Shown here: positions 45,659 to 54,357 of the stretch, piece by piece
How positions within the stretch are numbered: the stretch's first letter is position 1
How the letters are laid out: each line of letters starts with the position of its first letter
The notes under the pieces: generated by a model
Databases searched by the model: none
What the model was told of the DNA's origin: nothing
What the model saw: the letters and a program-made list of their open reading frames with translations, nothing else
Program-made: the position numbers and the translations under genes
Origin: Bacteroidetes bacterium GWF2_41_31
GTDB lineage: Bacteria > Bacteroidota > Bacteroidia > Bacteroidales > F082
Direction of reading: 5' to 3'
DNA: 64,000 nucleotides
NCBI GenBank assembly: GCA_001769215.1
Contig: MEOL01000043.1
Span: forward strand, 22,310-86,309

Positions 45659-47542
45659 TTATTTTACTAATTCAACAATCACAGGTGATTTGGCAGGAAC
45701 TACTATTTCTGTCAACTGATCAAAACCTGTCCGATCGAGGACGCTTCTGCCTTTGGAATAGCCTTGCAGGTTTTCAGAAAACCTCGATAAATCAACTGTT
45801 TTCTCCTCATTGGTGTTGTTAAGCATCACCATCACAGAGCCTTCTTCGTTGTAACGGAAATAGACATAAATTCCATTTTCAGGAATGTAGTGGGTTAATT
45901 TACCTGATTGGACGGCGGTATTTGTTTGTCGCCAATGCAAGAGCTTCTTCATAAAATCAAATGCGTTATTCTGCTCCCGGGTTCTTCCCTCGCGTGTAAA
46001 GGCATTGCTGGTGTCGTCACTCCAACCACCCGGAAAATCTTTGCGGATGTCGCCATGGCCTTTATGTTCTTTTCCGGTCATCATTATTTCTGATCCATAG
46101 TATAATTGAGGAATACCACGGGTGGTCAGCAGAAAAGCCATGGCCAGTTTAAATTTATTGTCATCTTCTCCCAGTTTTGAATAAATTCTGTCGCCGTCAT
46201 GGTTATCGGCAAACGTCACCAAGTTCATAGGATCGGTGTACACATAATCTTGTGAAATGATATCCCATAGTTTCGCTGCTCCCTTGTCCCAACCTTCATC
46301 TTCATTAAAGGCACTGCTGATGGCCTGCATCAATGGAAAATCAAACACATTGGTCAAATTCGAACGATACCCATCCTTATTGGTGATATTGTTCTCCCAA
46401 TAAGCCACGGACTGGGGGTCACTCAGCCATACTTCGCCCACCACATTGAAGTTGGGATATTCCTCCAGGAGTCTTTTCATCCAGAGTGCCATGAAGTCGC
46501 TATACGGATAGGGATAGGTATCCTGACGGATGCCATCCAATCCGGCGTATTCTATCCACCAAATGCTGTTTTGAATGAGAAACTCTGCCAAAAGGGGATT
46601 TTGTTGGTTGAGATCGGCCATTGAAGTATCGAACCAGCCCCGGACCATTTTATCATAGTCAGATTTGGAGGCATGCGGATCCGAAACCACTCCGCCCCGG
46701 TAATTCGAACGGGTAAATTCGGGCCATTGGTTATACCAATCCTGCATGGGCAAATCATTTTTCCAGTAATAACCGGTTCCCAGGTGGTTAAAAACCATGT
46801 CCATGATTACCTTAAGCCCATTTTTGTGCGCTTCGTCTACCATGTTCACGTAATCCTGATTGGTTCCAAAACGTGGATCGATCTTATAAAGGTCAGTTAT
46901 TGCATAGCCATGGTAAGAATAGGCGGGCATGTTATTTTCGAGCATGGGATTAGTCCATATGGCGGTTACACCCAATTCTTTTAAATAATCGAAATGGTTT
47001 GTAATTCCTTTGATATCACCACCATGACGACCGTTTGGGTTTTTCCGGTCGGATTTTTCTATCATGCCGGGAGCATCATCGTTTGATGGATCGCCATTGG
47101 CAAACCTGTCGGGCATCAACAGATAGATGACATCCGAGTTATCAAATCCATGAAACCGGGTTGGATCGGTTTGTCTTTGTTTTATCTCATAGGGGTAGGA
47201 GGCTTTTGTTTTACCATTTTCCTGAAATTCGATGTTCATCATACCCGGTTTAACTTCCGGTGAAAACAACAAGTTGATAAACAGGTAATTCGGACTCTCT
47301 ACATGAATTACTTCCTTGATCTGTATTCCACTATACGAAATAACAGGCTGTGTGTTCGAGATATACTCTCCGTATACCATGAGTTGCAGGTTTTGGTTCA
47401 TCATGCCTGCCCACCAAAAAGGAGGATCGATGCGGGTCAATGCCGCTTTTTGTGTTTGAGCGGCAAACCCCGAAAGCATGAATAGGACAATCAGCCAGGT
47501 GGCTAAGTGTTTTGACCGGGTTTTTTTTGAAAAACGATGCAT
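45659..47542 (-). CDS. susA: Neopullulanase/cyclomaltodextrinase-like GH13 (SusA-like)
   Basis: A 627-residue secreted GH13 enzyme. Signal peptide to about residue 30; an N-terminal cyclomaltodextrinase-type beta domain (PPFWWAGMMNQNLQLMVYG...); barrel with VIMDMVFNHLGTGYYW, Asp341 in DGIRQDTYPY, Glu370 in NVVGEVWLS, Asp449 in FADNHDGDR; C-terminal beta domain. 'MPDRFANGDPSNDDAPG' is a SusA/CDase Ca-site signature. It should debranch or cut maltooligosaccharides and cyclodextrins in the periplasm. The ATG at 47542 begins the signal peptide; a longer frame starts 16 codons upstream. First gene of a three-gene operon with the GH31 and GH13 lipoprotein genes. Confidence 0.9.
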   Translation of the reverse strand: MHRFSKKTRSKHLATWLIVLFMLSGFAAQTQKAALTRIDPPFWWAGMMNQNLQLMVYGEYISNTQPVISYSGIQIKEVIHVESPNYLFINLLFSPEVKPGMMNIEFQENGKTKASYPYEIKQRQTDPTRFHGFDNSDVIYLLMPDRFANGDPSNDDAPGMIEKSDRKNPNGRHGGDIKGITNHFDYLKELGVTAIWTNPMLENNMPAYSYHGYAITDLYKIDPRFGTNQDYVNMVDEAHKNGLKVIMDMVFNHLGTGYYWKNDLPMQDWYNQWPEFTRSNYRGGVVSDPHASKSDYDKMVRGWFDTSMADLNQQNPLLAEFLIQNSIWWIEYAGLDGIRQDTYPYPYSDFMALWMKRLLEEYPNFNVVGEVWLSDPQSVAYWENNITNKDGYRSNLTNVFDFPLMQAISSAFNEDEGWDKGAAKLWDIISQDYVYTDPMNLVTFADNHDGDRIYSKLGEDDNKFKLAMAFLLTTRGIPQLYYGSEIMMTGKEHKGHGDIRKDFPGGWSDDTSNAFTREGRTREQNNAFDFMKKLLHWRQTNTAVQSGKLTHYIPENGIYVYFRYNEEGSVMVMLNNTNEEKTVDLSRFSENLQGYSKGRSVLDRTGFDQLTEIVVPAKSPVIVELVK

Positions 47543-47568
47543 GACATTCAAATTGTAGGATAAGTATC

Positions 47569-47576
47569 CAAAAATA
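47569..47576 (-). promoter_or_regulatory. -7 element for the susA-like operon
   Basis: TATTTTTG on the minus strand matches TAnnTTTG, 26 nt upstream of the ATG. The operator-like site is ~100 nt further upstream. Confidence 0.4.
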
Positions 47577-47678
47577 ATCCAATTAATCATAGCATAAAGA
47601 CTTCATGAAATGATTGACACAAAATAAAGGAAATCATTAAAAAAAATGGTTCGTTTTAGCCATGATGAGATATGCCCC

Positions 47679-47690
47679 GCAAACGATTGA
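47679..47690. promoter_or_regulatory. Candidate LacI-family operator between susA-like and TreS-like genes
   Basis: GCAAACGATTGA carries the same core as the other two promoter sites. It lies ~137 nt upstream of the susA-like gene and ~118 nt upstream of the divergent TreS-like gene. Confidence 0.55.
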
Positions 47691-47779
47691 TTTAAAGTAA
47701 ATCATTCCACCTAATAATCACCATCATTTTATAAGCAATTCAATGGCTTTCCAGGGGTAAGCCAAAAGCCAAAACAGAG

Positions 47780-47787
47780 TACATTTG
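47780..47787 (+). promoter_or_regulatory. -7 element for the TreS-like gene
   Basis: TACATTTG matches TAnnTTTG, 20 nt upstream of the ATG. Confidence 0.42.
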
Positions 47788-47807
47788 CCTGTAAAAATAT
47801 TCATCTT

Positions 47808-49523
47808 ATGACCGATAAATCAATCCTAGTCAAATATTGGCAAACACTTTATCCTGAAACCCCAGTCACCCGTCTTGAAGAATTTTTATCAGGACTAACC
47901 CATGGGGATGCCTCAAACGATGAACAGGATTGGTATAAAGATGCTACTTTATATGCACTATACGTGGATTTGTTCAATACAAACTTCGATGGGTTGATTG
48001 ATAAGTTGGACTATTTGCAGGACCTGGGCATCACGTGTTTATGGTTGTTGCCCATACTTGATTCGCCAATGCGCGATGCCGGGTTCGATATTAAAAACTA
48101 CGACCGCATTCGACCCGATTTGCTTGGCATGTCCGAATCGGCTTCCAAAGAAGAACAAGCCCTGGCTTTTAAGGGATTTTTAAAGGCTGCGCACAACCAC
48201 CATATTAAGGTGATTTTTGACGTGGCCATCAATCACACTTCCGATCAAAATCCCTGGTTCATTGAATCGCAAAAAACCACCCCCAATCAATACAGCGATT
48301 ACTATATCTGGCGCGACCAACCAGATAAGTACCTGGAAGCAAGGCTTCTGTTCAAAGGCATCGAAGACTCAAACTGGGAAAAATCAGGCGACCGAACCTA
48401 TTTTCACCGGTTTTTTAGTTTTCAACCCGATTTAAACTACCGCAACCCTGAAGTTCTGCTGGCCATGACCAGCAACCTCCTGTATTGGCAAGAGATGGGT
48501 GCTGACGGGTTCCGTGCCGATGCCATCCCCTATCTTTGGAAAGAAGACCACACAAGTTGCGAGAATCTGGACAACACCCATGTTATTGTAAAATTTTTCA
48601 GGGCGGTACTGGATTATGTTAAACCCGGCACCTTGCTTTTGGCCGAAGCATGCCAGCAACCCAGGGAAGTGGTAAAATATTTGGGAAATAGTGACGAATG
48701 CCATGTGGCCTATCACTTTCCGCTGATGCCCATGATGTTTAAGGCCATTGCCATGCAAAATGGGACTCCAATAAAACACACGCTGAGCCGTGAGGTTACA
48801 CCTGAAATAAATGAGGAGAACCAATGGATGACCTTTTTGCGTGTACATGATGAACTCAGCCTGGAGTTGGTTTATGTAAGTGAAGAAGACCGGCATTATA
48901 TTCATTCCCGTTATTGTCACGATCCGAAATGGGATTTTCGCTTAGGAGAAGGAATATCGGCACGTCTGTCGGAGCTCATGCAACGGAACCCTGACAAAAT
49001 TGCGTTAAGTTATTCGCTGATGCTTACATTAACAGGAACCCCGGTGGTATATTATGGCGATGAGTTTGGGAAATTGAACGACGAGACCTATTATAACGAA
49101 CAAATCAGGCTTACAGGTAAAGACGATACCCGCTTTCTTGTTCGTGGACGTATCGATTGGGATCAGTTGGAAGCAGACTTGTCGGATGAAAACAATTTTC
49201 ATTTTAGGGTTTTTGAATTAATTTTCGGCATGTTGAATAGCCGAAAAAAACAAAAAGCCTTCGGTCGTGGCGAGACACAATTTGTCGATATACAAAACCA
49301 TGAAGGACATGATTGCCCCGGGGTGTTGGCCTATTACCGGACTTACCATCAGGAACAACTGCTCATTATTAATAACCTATCGGATAAATTAGTAAAACTA
49401 AAGAATCCCATTCCGGAAAAGGACATGGCCATTCTTTTTCCAAAAGGAATGCGTGTAGAAGACCCCGACAATCAAATTGTATTGGAACCTTATGGGTTTG
49501 TCTGGTTTCTTGTTTTAGAATAA
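47808..49523 (+). CDS. Cytoplasmic GH13 of the trehalose synthase/amylosucrase type
   Basis: A 571-residue GH13 without signal peptide or lipobox, hence cytoplasmic. 'DWYKDATLYALYVDLFNTNFDG' and 'GITCLWLLPILDSPMRDAGFDIKNYDRI' are typical of the TreS/oligo-1,6-glucosidase group. Catalytic motifs: VIFDVAINHTS, GFRADAIPYLW (nucleophile Asp), LLLAEACQQP (acid/base Glu), RVHDELSLE (Asp). TreS would isomerise maltose and trehalose; maltose glucosidase is an alternative. Divergent from the susA-like operon with the shared operator candidate between them, suggesting coordinated handling of imported maltose. Confidence 0.82.
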   Translation: MTDKSILVKYWQTLYPETPVTRLEEFLSGLTHGDASNDEQDWYKDATLYALYVDLFNTNFDGLIDKLDYLQDLGITCLWLLPILDSPMRDAGFDIKNYDRIRPDLLGMSESASKEEQALAFKGFLKAAHNHHIKVIFDVAINHTSDQNPWFIESQKTTPNQYSDYYIWRDQPDKYLEARLLFKGIEDSNWEKSGDRTYFHRFFSFQPDLNYRNPEVLLAMTSNLLYWQEMGADGFRADAIPYLWKEDHTSCENLDNTHVIVKFFRAVLDYVKPGTLLLAEACQQPREVVKYLGNSDECHVAYHFPLMPMMFKAIAMQNGTPIKHTLSREVTPEINEENQWMTFLRVHDELSLELVYVSEEDRHYIHSRYCHDPKWDFRLGEGISARLSELMQRNPDKIALSYSLMLTLTGTPVVYYGDEFGKLNDETYYNEQIRLTGKDDTRFLVRGRIDWDQLEADLSDENNFHFRVFELIFGMLNSRKKQKAFGRGETQFVDIQNHEGHDCPGVLAYYRTYHQEQLLIINNLSDKLVKLKNPIPEKDMAILFPKGMRVEDPDNQIVLEPYGFVWFLVLE

Positions 49524-49536
49524 CTAAATAACACAA

Positions 49537-50541
49537 TCAGTTTATTATTTTGTAAATCAGCACCCTTAGATCGTTGTAGCCTGTCGAATCGGTACTGTCG
49601 ACACCCTTGCTCTTCAGATCGAGTTGCCGGATGGAGCTGAGTATTTGTTTCACTTTGTCGGGTGTAAAAACCCTGGCTGCACCTGCGTATTCCGAAACTG
49701 CAAATGGAGGAATGCCTAATTCAGAAGCAATGGCGTTTGGTGGCTGTCCGTGAAGTTGTGCATAAAGGAACACCTTAATAAAGTAATTATGTAGCATTAC
49801 GGTCAGCATCTGCAACGGGTTTTCCTTTGGATTTGACTCAAAATAATTCACTATACGTTGTGCTTTTAGTGCATCACGTTGGATGAGGGCTTTCTGTAAC
49901 TCGAAGATATTGAAGTCCTTGCTGATACCAATATTTTGCTCAATGTGGTCTTCGGTAATAAGCGACCCGGGAGGAATGCTGATGATGAGTTTCTGAATTT
50001 CATTATTGATTTTACTCAAATCGTTACCAAGATATTCTGCCAACAGCATCATGGCCGCAGTATGCACATCATAGCCTTTCTGTGTGATGAGCTCACGGAT
50101 GAAATCAGGCACTTTGGCTTCTTTTATTTTTTCCGACTCAAAAACAACGGCATGTGCAGAAGCATTTATTTTTTTATAAAAAGTCTTTCGTTTATCTATT
50201 TTTTTATGTTTATGAGCAAGCACTAAAATGGTCGTTTTAAGCGGATTATCGAGGTAGGTTTCGATTTCATCCCATGACTTTAATTCCTGTGCTTCTTTTA
50301 TAATCACGACCTGAAAATTACCCATCATCGGAAACTGACGGGCTATGTCAACAATTTCCCGGGCAGATAGGTCGTAACCATAGGCAACCTTTTGATTGAA
50401 GTCGCGCAAACCCTCATCTAGCACTTTGTTCTCAATCAGATTTGTGAGCTGATCAATGTACCAGGGTTCTTCACCATGCAAAAAATAAACCGGGGCAAAG
50501 ATTTTATGATCGATATTCCGAATGATCTCGTCGTATTTCAA
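49537..50541 (-). CDS. holA: DNA polymerase III delta subunit
   Basis: A 334-residue HolA: clamp-loader subunit that opens the beta clamp. 'IFAPVYFLHGEEPWYIDQLTNLIE' at the start, 'QFPMMGNFQVVIIKEAQELKSW' with the AAA-like fold, 'LLAEYLGNDLSKINNEIQKL' and the C-terminal 'AARVFTPDKVKQILSSIRQLDLKSKGVD' are family landmarks. The start codon appears to be TTG, since no ATG fits the conserved N-terminus. Gap of 2 nt from the AMP nucleosidase gene on the same strand, so they are probably cotranscribed. Confidence 0.92.
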   Translation of the reverse strand: MKYDEIIRNIDHKIFAPVYFLHGEEPWYIDQLTNLIENKVLDEGLRDFNQKVAYGYDLSAREIVDIARQFPMMGNFQVVIIKEAQELKSWDEIETYLDNPLKTTILVLAHKHKKIDKRKTFYKKINASAHAVVFESEKIKEAKVPDFIRELITQKGYDVHTAAMMLLAEYLGNDLSKINNEIQKLIISIPPGSLITEDHIEQNIGISKDFNIFELQKALIQRDALKAQRIVNYFESNPKENPLQMLTVMLHNYFIKVFLYAQLHGQPPNAIASELGIPPFAVSEYAGAARVFTPDKVKQILSSIRQLDLKSKGVDSTDSTGYNDLRVLIYKIIN

Positions 50542-50543
50542 GG

Positions 50544-51314
50544 CTAGAATTTCAAATGTTTTACAGTGACGCCATCATTAATAAGTTGTTTAAGCGATTC
50601 GATACCAATCCGGATGTGGTCTTCCACCCAGTTTTCGTTCACTTTTTTATCACTTTCCATCGTTTTCACTCCTTCAGGGATCATGGGTTGATCGGTGACA
50701 AGAAGTAAGGCTCCGGTGGGAATTTCATTTACAAAACCTACGGTAAAAATGGTAGCTGTTTCCATATCAACCGCCATCGATCGCGTTTTGCGAAGGTATT
50801 TTTTAAATTTCTCGTCATGTTCCCAAACCCTGCGGTTGGTGGTATAAACCGTGCCTGTCCAATAATCGCGTTTAAATTCACGGATGGTTGTCGAGATGGC
50901 TTTTTGCAGGCTAAATGCGGGAAGCGCCGGTACTTTTGAGGGAAGATAATCGTCGGAAGTTCCATCGCCACGGATGGCTGCAATGGGTAAGATCAAGTCG
51001 CCCACTTCATTTTTCCTTTTCAAACCGCCGCATTTCCCCAGAAACAAAACGGCATGTGGCTCGATACCACTTAACAAATCCATGATGGTGGCAGCATTAG
51101 CGCTTCCAAACCCAAAGTTAATCATGGTGATATCACCAGAAGTGGCGCAAGGCATGGGGCTTTTATCATCAACAATATCAACACCATTCCATTTGGCAAA
51201 TAGTTCAAGGTACTTCTTAAAGTTCGTAAGCAGTATATATTTACCAAATCCACCTAAATGTAAACCCGTATATCTTGGTAACCAGTTCTCTACGATTTCC
51301 TGTTTTTCAATCAT
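50544..51314 (-). CDS. amn: AMP nucleosidase
   Basis: A 256-residue nucleoside-phosphorylase-fold enzyme hydrolysing AMP to adenine and ribose 5-phosphate. 'AVLFLGKCGGLKRKNEVGDLILPIAAIRGDGTS' is the base/phosphate pocket and 'AVDMETATIFTVGF' the ribose-binding motif. It lacks the extra N-terminal domain of the enterobacterial ~480-residue Amn, as is usual in Bacteroidota. It is divergent from the 51385-51834 gene across only 70 bp and lies 2 nt upstream of holA. Confidence 0.9.
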   Translation of the reverse strand: MIEKQEIVENWLPRYTGLHLGGFGKYILLTNFKKYLELFAKWNGVDIVDDKSPMPCATSGDITMINFGFGSANAATIMDLLSGIEPHAVLFLGKCGGLKRKNEVGDLILPIAAIRGDGTSDDYLPSKVPALPAFSLQKAISTTIREFKRDYWTGTVYTTNRRVWEHDEKFKKYLRKTRSMAVDMETATIFTVGFVNEIPTGALLLVTDQPMIPEGVKTMESDKKVNENWVEDHIRIGIESLKQLINDGVTVKHLKF

Positions 51315-51384
51315 ATGATACTTTTAGGCAAAATTACAATTTTTAATCTAGTTTTACACTGAATTTAAAGCAAAGAGAAGGATT

Positions 51385-51834
51385 ATGGCGTTGCATGAAA
51401 TCAGGTTTAATATCCGCACCAATCAGGAGGGCAAAGAGGAGATTTTTGACTATTGGAGAAAAAAATTCGTAGCCTTAACTCCTGAGGAATGGGTTCGTCA
51501 GCAGTTTTTAAACTTTCTGGTAACAGAAAAAGGATACCCTCAGTCGCTCATTGCTGTGGAGAAATTAATTCTGGTTAACCGACTGTCGAAACGATTTGAT
51601 GCTGTGGTGTACAATCAACTTCGAAAACCGGTGATGCTGATTGAGTTTAAAGCCCCGACCATAGCACTTTCTCAAAAAACTATGGAACAAGCCGGACGCT
51701 ATAACCTTAGCCTTAAAGTAAACTATTTGGTCATCAGCAATGGGGCCCAACATTATTGCTGTAAGATTGATCATCAAAATGAAACCTTCTTGTTTTTAAC
51801 CGAAATCCCGGAGTTCAATCAATTGATTGGTTAA
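51385..51834 (+). CDS. HsdR-N-like PD-(D/E)XK domain protein
   Basis: A 149-residue stand-alone protein resembling the N-terminal nuclease domain of type I restriction HsdR. 'RFDAVVYNQLRKPVMLIEFKAP' supplies the D...ExK catalytic pattern; 'VRQQFLNFLVTEKGYPQSLIAVE' is the usual preceding helix. No helicase, methylase or specificity genes are nearby, so it is not a restriction system. It is a conserved orphan in Bacteroidota that often sits beside housekeeping genes, of unknown role. Possibly in one transcript with the following genes, after a 122-bp gap. Confidence 0.82.
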   Translation: MALHEIRFNIRTNQEGKEEIFDYWRKKFVALTPEEWVRQQFLNFLVTEKGYPQSLIAVEKLILVNRLSKRFDAVVYNQLRKPVMLIEFKAPTIALSQKTMEQAGRYNLSLKVNYLVISNGAQHYCCKIDHQNETFLFLTEIPEFNQLIG

Positions 51835-51956
51835 GGCCGTGTGCGTTAAATGAGGTGATCAGATAGCCAAAGCATATAAAAGTTTAAAATTATTCACACG
51901 AAATACCCACCTATTCCGTTTTAATATCTATTTTTGCTATCAAATTATTTAATTAT

Positions 51957-52553
51957 ATGAAAAAGATTGTTCAAGTAATTTTAGCTGTAATCATTATTGG
52001 GTTAGGTTATCTGGTTTATGAAAGCATCATGGAGCCAGTTCGGTTTAAAAAAGAAAAATCTTCCAGAGAAAAAGTGGTGATTCAAAAATTAAAAGACATC
52101 AGGAGCTCACAGGTGATTTATAAACAACTTAAAGGCAGTTATGCCACGAGTTTTGATACGCTGATCAGCTTTTTGAAAGTAGCTGAAATACCGGTGGTTA
52201 AAATCATTCCTGATCCCACAGACACCACCTACACGCGAACAATTAACGATACAGTTGGATTCATTAATGTAGCCGACTCCCTCTTTAGCAAAATCAAGAA
52301 TTTCTCATTTACCTCCTTCAAAACCATTCCTTATTCAGGGGGTCAGTTTTTTGAAATGAAAGCCGATACCACTGAACGAGGGGGAGTAAAAGTACATGTA
52401 TTTGAGGCAAAAGCGCCTTTTACTGCTTACCTGAAAGGAATGGATGAGCAGACCATATTTAACCTGAATGCTAAATTTGAGGACATCGAAAAATATCCCG
52501 GACTTAAAGTTGGATCATTAATCGAACCTTCAACTGATGGAAATTGGGAATAA
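51957..52553 (+). CDS. Membrane-anchored hypothetical protein with pilin-like N-terminus
   Basis: A 198-residue protein with an N-terminal hydrophobic helix (IVQVILAVIIIGLGYLVYESI), followed by a long polar helix (KKEKSSREKVVIQKLKDIRSSQVIYKQLKGSYATSFDTLISFLK), similar in layout to type IV pilin or pseudopilin N-terminal helices. The remainder is beta-rich. Conserved in Bacteroidota next to DUF3822 and rsmD, as here (13 nt before the DUF3822 gene). A cell-envelope function is likely; nothing more specific can be read. Confidence 0.7.
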   Translation: MKKIVQVILAVIIIGLGYLVYESIMEPVRFKKEKSSREKVVIQKLKDIRSSQVIYKQLKGSYATSFDTLISFLKVAEIPVVKIIPDPTDTTYTRTINDTVGFINVADSLFSKIKNFSFTSFKTIPYSGGQFFEMKADTTERGGVKVHVFEAKAPFTAYLKGMDEQTIFNLNAKFEDIEKYPGLKVGSLIEPSTDGNWE

Positions 52554-52565
52554 CGGATTTTCCTG

Positions 52566-53435
52566 ATGTCTCTCCGGTTAACTCCCTATATCAACCATCT
52601 CGACAAGTCTTTTAAGGAGTCGAATACAAGAAATTATAGTTTGTCCATGCAAATAGACTTGCATGGACTTGTCTTTTCCATCTTTAATCCGGACAAGAAC
52701 AAATTTATCGGGCTTCAATCCTATCATTTTCCAAACGTTGATAATTACGCGCAGCTACCGTCACTTTTCGGACAAATTCTGAATCAGCAGCCCTGGTTTG
52801 CATTTCCATTTAAGGAAGTTACCGTGCTGATTCAAAACAGGTATTCAACACTGGTTCCTCAACCCTTATTCGATCAAAACCACAAAAACCTATACCTTGG
52901 TTTTAATCATCCTTTTCAGGAGAACTCGCGTATCGTATACGATCAATTGAAGAACATTGGAGCCTACATGGTGTATTACGCGTCAAACCCGCTTGTGGAA
53001 AAAGTAAAAGATTTTTGGGCCAATGCGCGGATATTGCATTTTTCAACGGCCATGATTGAAAGTCTTTCAGCCAATTTCAAAAATAAACTCGATGTCAACA
53101 CCCTGTTTATCAACGTACAGGATAATAGCTTCGATCTGGTACACTTCAACCAAAAAACCCTCCATTTTTATAATCAGTTTTTGTTCAACACCAAAGAAGA
53201 TTTTATTTACTTCCTTCTGCTCAGCATCGAGCAGCTTTCATTAAACCCGGAAAATGTTAACCTGATCATGATGGGGAAAATAGATAAAACAAGTCCCAAT
53301 TATGACATGATTTTCAGGTACATCAAACATTTTAAGTTTATCGAGAAGAACAAAAACTTTCAATATTCTTATCTTCTCGATCAGGTGAACACACACCACT
53401 ATTATGTTCATTTTAACAGCATGTTATGCGAATAG
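52566..53435 (+). CDS. DUF3822 family protein
   Basis: A 289-residue cytoplasmic protein of the Bacteroidota-specific DUF3822 family. It has an actin/ASKHA-like look: 'YSLSMQIDLHGLVFSIFNPDKNKFIGLQSY' at the start and 'NTLFINVQDNSFDLVHFNQKTLHFYNQF' as a repeated beta motif in the second half, but no nucleotide-binding residues can be confirmed. It overlaps rsmD by 10 nt, so translation is coupled; the conserved pairing with RsmD hints at a ribosome- or envelope-related role that remains unestablished. Confidence 0.85.
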   Translation: MSLRLTPYINHLDKSFKESNTRNYSLSMQIDLHGLVFSIFNPDKNKFIGLQSYHFPNVDNYAQLPSLFGQILNQQPWFAFPFKEVTVLIQNRYSTLVPQPLFDQNHKNLYLGFNHPFQENSRIVYDQLKNIGAYMVYYASNPLVEKVKDFWANARILHFSTAMIESLSANFKNKLDVNTLFINVQDNSFDLVHFNQKTLHFYNQFLFNTKEDFIYFLLLSIEQLSLNPENVNLIMMGKIDKTSPNYDMIFRYIKHFKFIEKNKNFQYSYLLDQVNTHHYYVHFNSMLCE

Positions 53436-53986
53436 TAGGCGGATCGTTTAAACGCCGGATCATCAGCCCGCCAAAGAGCCTTCCTGTTCGGCCGACCACC
53501 GATTTGGCGAAGGAAAGCCTTTTCAATATCCTTGGCAACATCATTAATTTGAATGACAAAACCGTTGCTGACCTCTTTAGCGGGACTGGCAATATTGCCT
53601 ATGAATTTGTGTCGCGCGGTGCAGAAAAAGTGTTGGCCGTTGAGCAGCATTTTGCCTGTGTTAAATTCATCCGTCAGACCGCCCACGATTTTGAAATGAA
53701 TCAGCTTACCGTGATTCAGTCAGACGTGTTTCGGTTTTTAAAGACAGGAACCCAGGTTTATGATGTGATATTTGCCGATCCACCCTACGCATTGAACAAC
53801 ATTCCTGAAATTCGGCAATTGGTTTTTGAGTACAAACGGCTTAAACCAAATGGGTGGCTCATCATCGAGCATCCAAAATCAGTGAATTTTTCAGAAAGCC
53901 CCTATTTTCATTCACTCCGCAAATACGGTAAAGTCAATTTTAGCTTTTTCCACTACACCGAAGTAGCTGAAACGAGCCATGAATAA
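53426..53986 (+). CDS. rsmD: 16S rRNA (guanine966-N2)-methyltransferase RsmD
   Basis: A 186-residue SAM-dependent RNA methyltransferase. 'MRIVGGSFKRRIISPP...LPVRPTTDLAKESLFNIL' is the canonical RsmD N-terminus; 'VADLFSGTGNIAYEFVSRGA' binds SAM; 'VIFADPPYAL' is the DPPY catalytic motif. Length equals the usual ~185. The start overlaps the DUF3822 gene. It would modify the small-subunit rRNA during assembly. Confidence 0.94.
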   Translation: MRIVGGSFKRRIISPPKSLPVRPTTDLAKESLFNILGNIINLNDKTVADLFSGTGNIAYEFVSRGAEKVLAVEQHFACVKFIRQTAHDFEMNQLTVIQSDVFRFLKTGTQVYDVIFADPPYALNNIPEIRQLVFEYKRLKPNGWLIIEHPKSVNFSESPYFHSLRKYGKVNFSFFHYTEVAETSHE

Positions 53987-54018
53987 ATGAACCATGGCTC
54001 GTTCAAACAGGCTTAAAA

Positions 54019-54357
54019 CTACTTTTTCTTTTCAAGCAGCAGAATTTCGGAAGCCACCACCTCGGTAACATAGTGCTTTTGGCCTTCTTTATCGGTATAA
54101 TCACTGTGGGTTAATTTACCCAGGATGGCTGTTTCGTGGCCTTTTTTAAGGTATTTTTCGGCGATCTGTGCCACAGGTCCCCAGGCCACAACATTGTGCC
54201 ATTGGGTGTCTTCCACGCGTTGTCCGTTTTTGTCGGTGTAATAATCGGATGTGGCTACGGAAAAGCGTGCTTTGGTTTTGTTTTCACCATAATTGTTGAT
54301 CTCGGGATCGTTGCCCAACCGGCCAATCAGTTGGACGGAATTTCTCAAAGTTGACAT
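54019..54357 (-). CDS. ssb: Single-stranded DNA-binding protein
   Basis: A 112-residue OB-fold protein: 'SVQLIGRLGNDPEI', 'ARFSVATSDYYTDKNGQRVEDTQWHNVVAWGPVAQIAEKYLKKGHETAILGKL' are classic SSB motifs, with the aromatic DNA-contact residues in WHNVVAWG. It is shorter than the ~150-178-residue SSB because the flexible acidic C-terminal tail is missing, ending instead in LLLEKKK. It may therefore be a secondary SSB rather than the essential one. It is the last conserved gene before the accessory island. Confidence 0.9.
   Translation of the reverse strand: MSTLRNSVQLIGRLGNDPEINNYGENKTKARFSVATSDYYTDKNGQRVEDTQWHNVVAWGPVAQIAEKYLKKGHETAILGKLTHSDYTDKEGQKHYVTEVVASEILLLEKKK

Noticed and set aside
51385..51834. 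Type I restriction system
   Set aside because: Only an HsdR-N-like domain is present. There is no helicase, methylase or specificity subunit.
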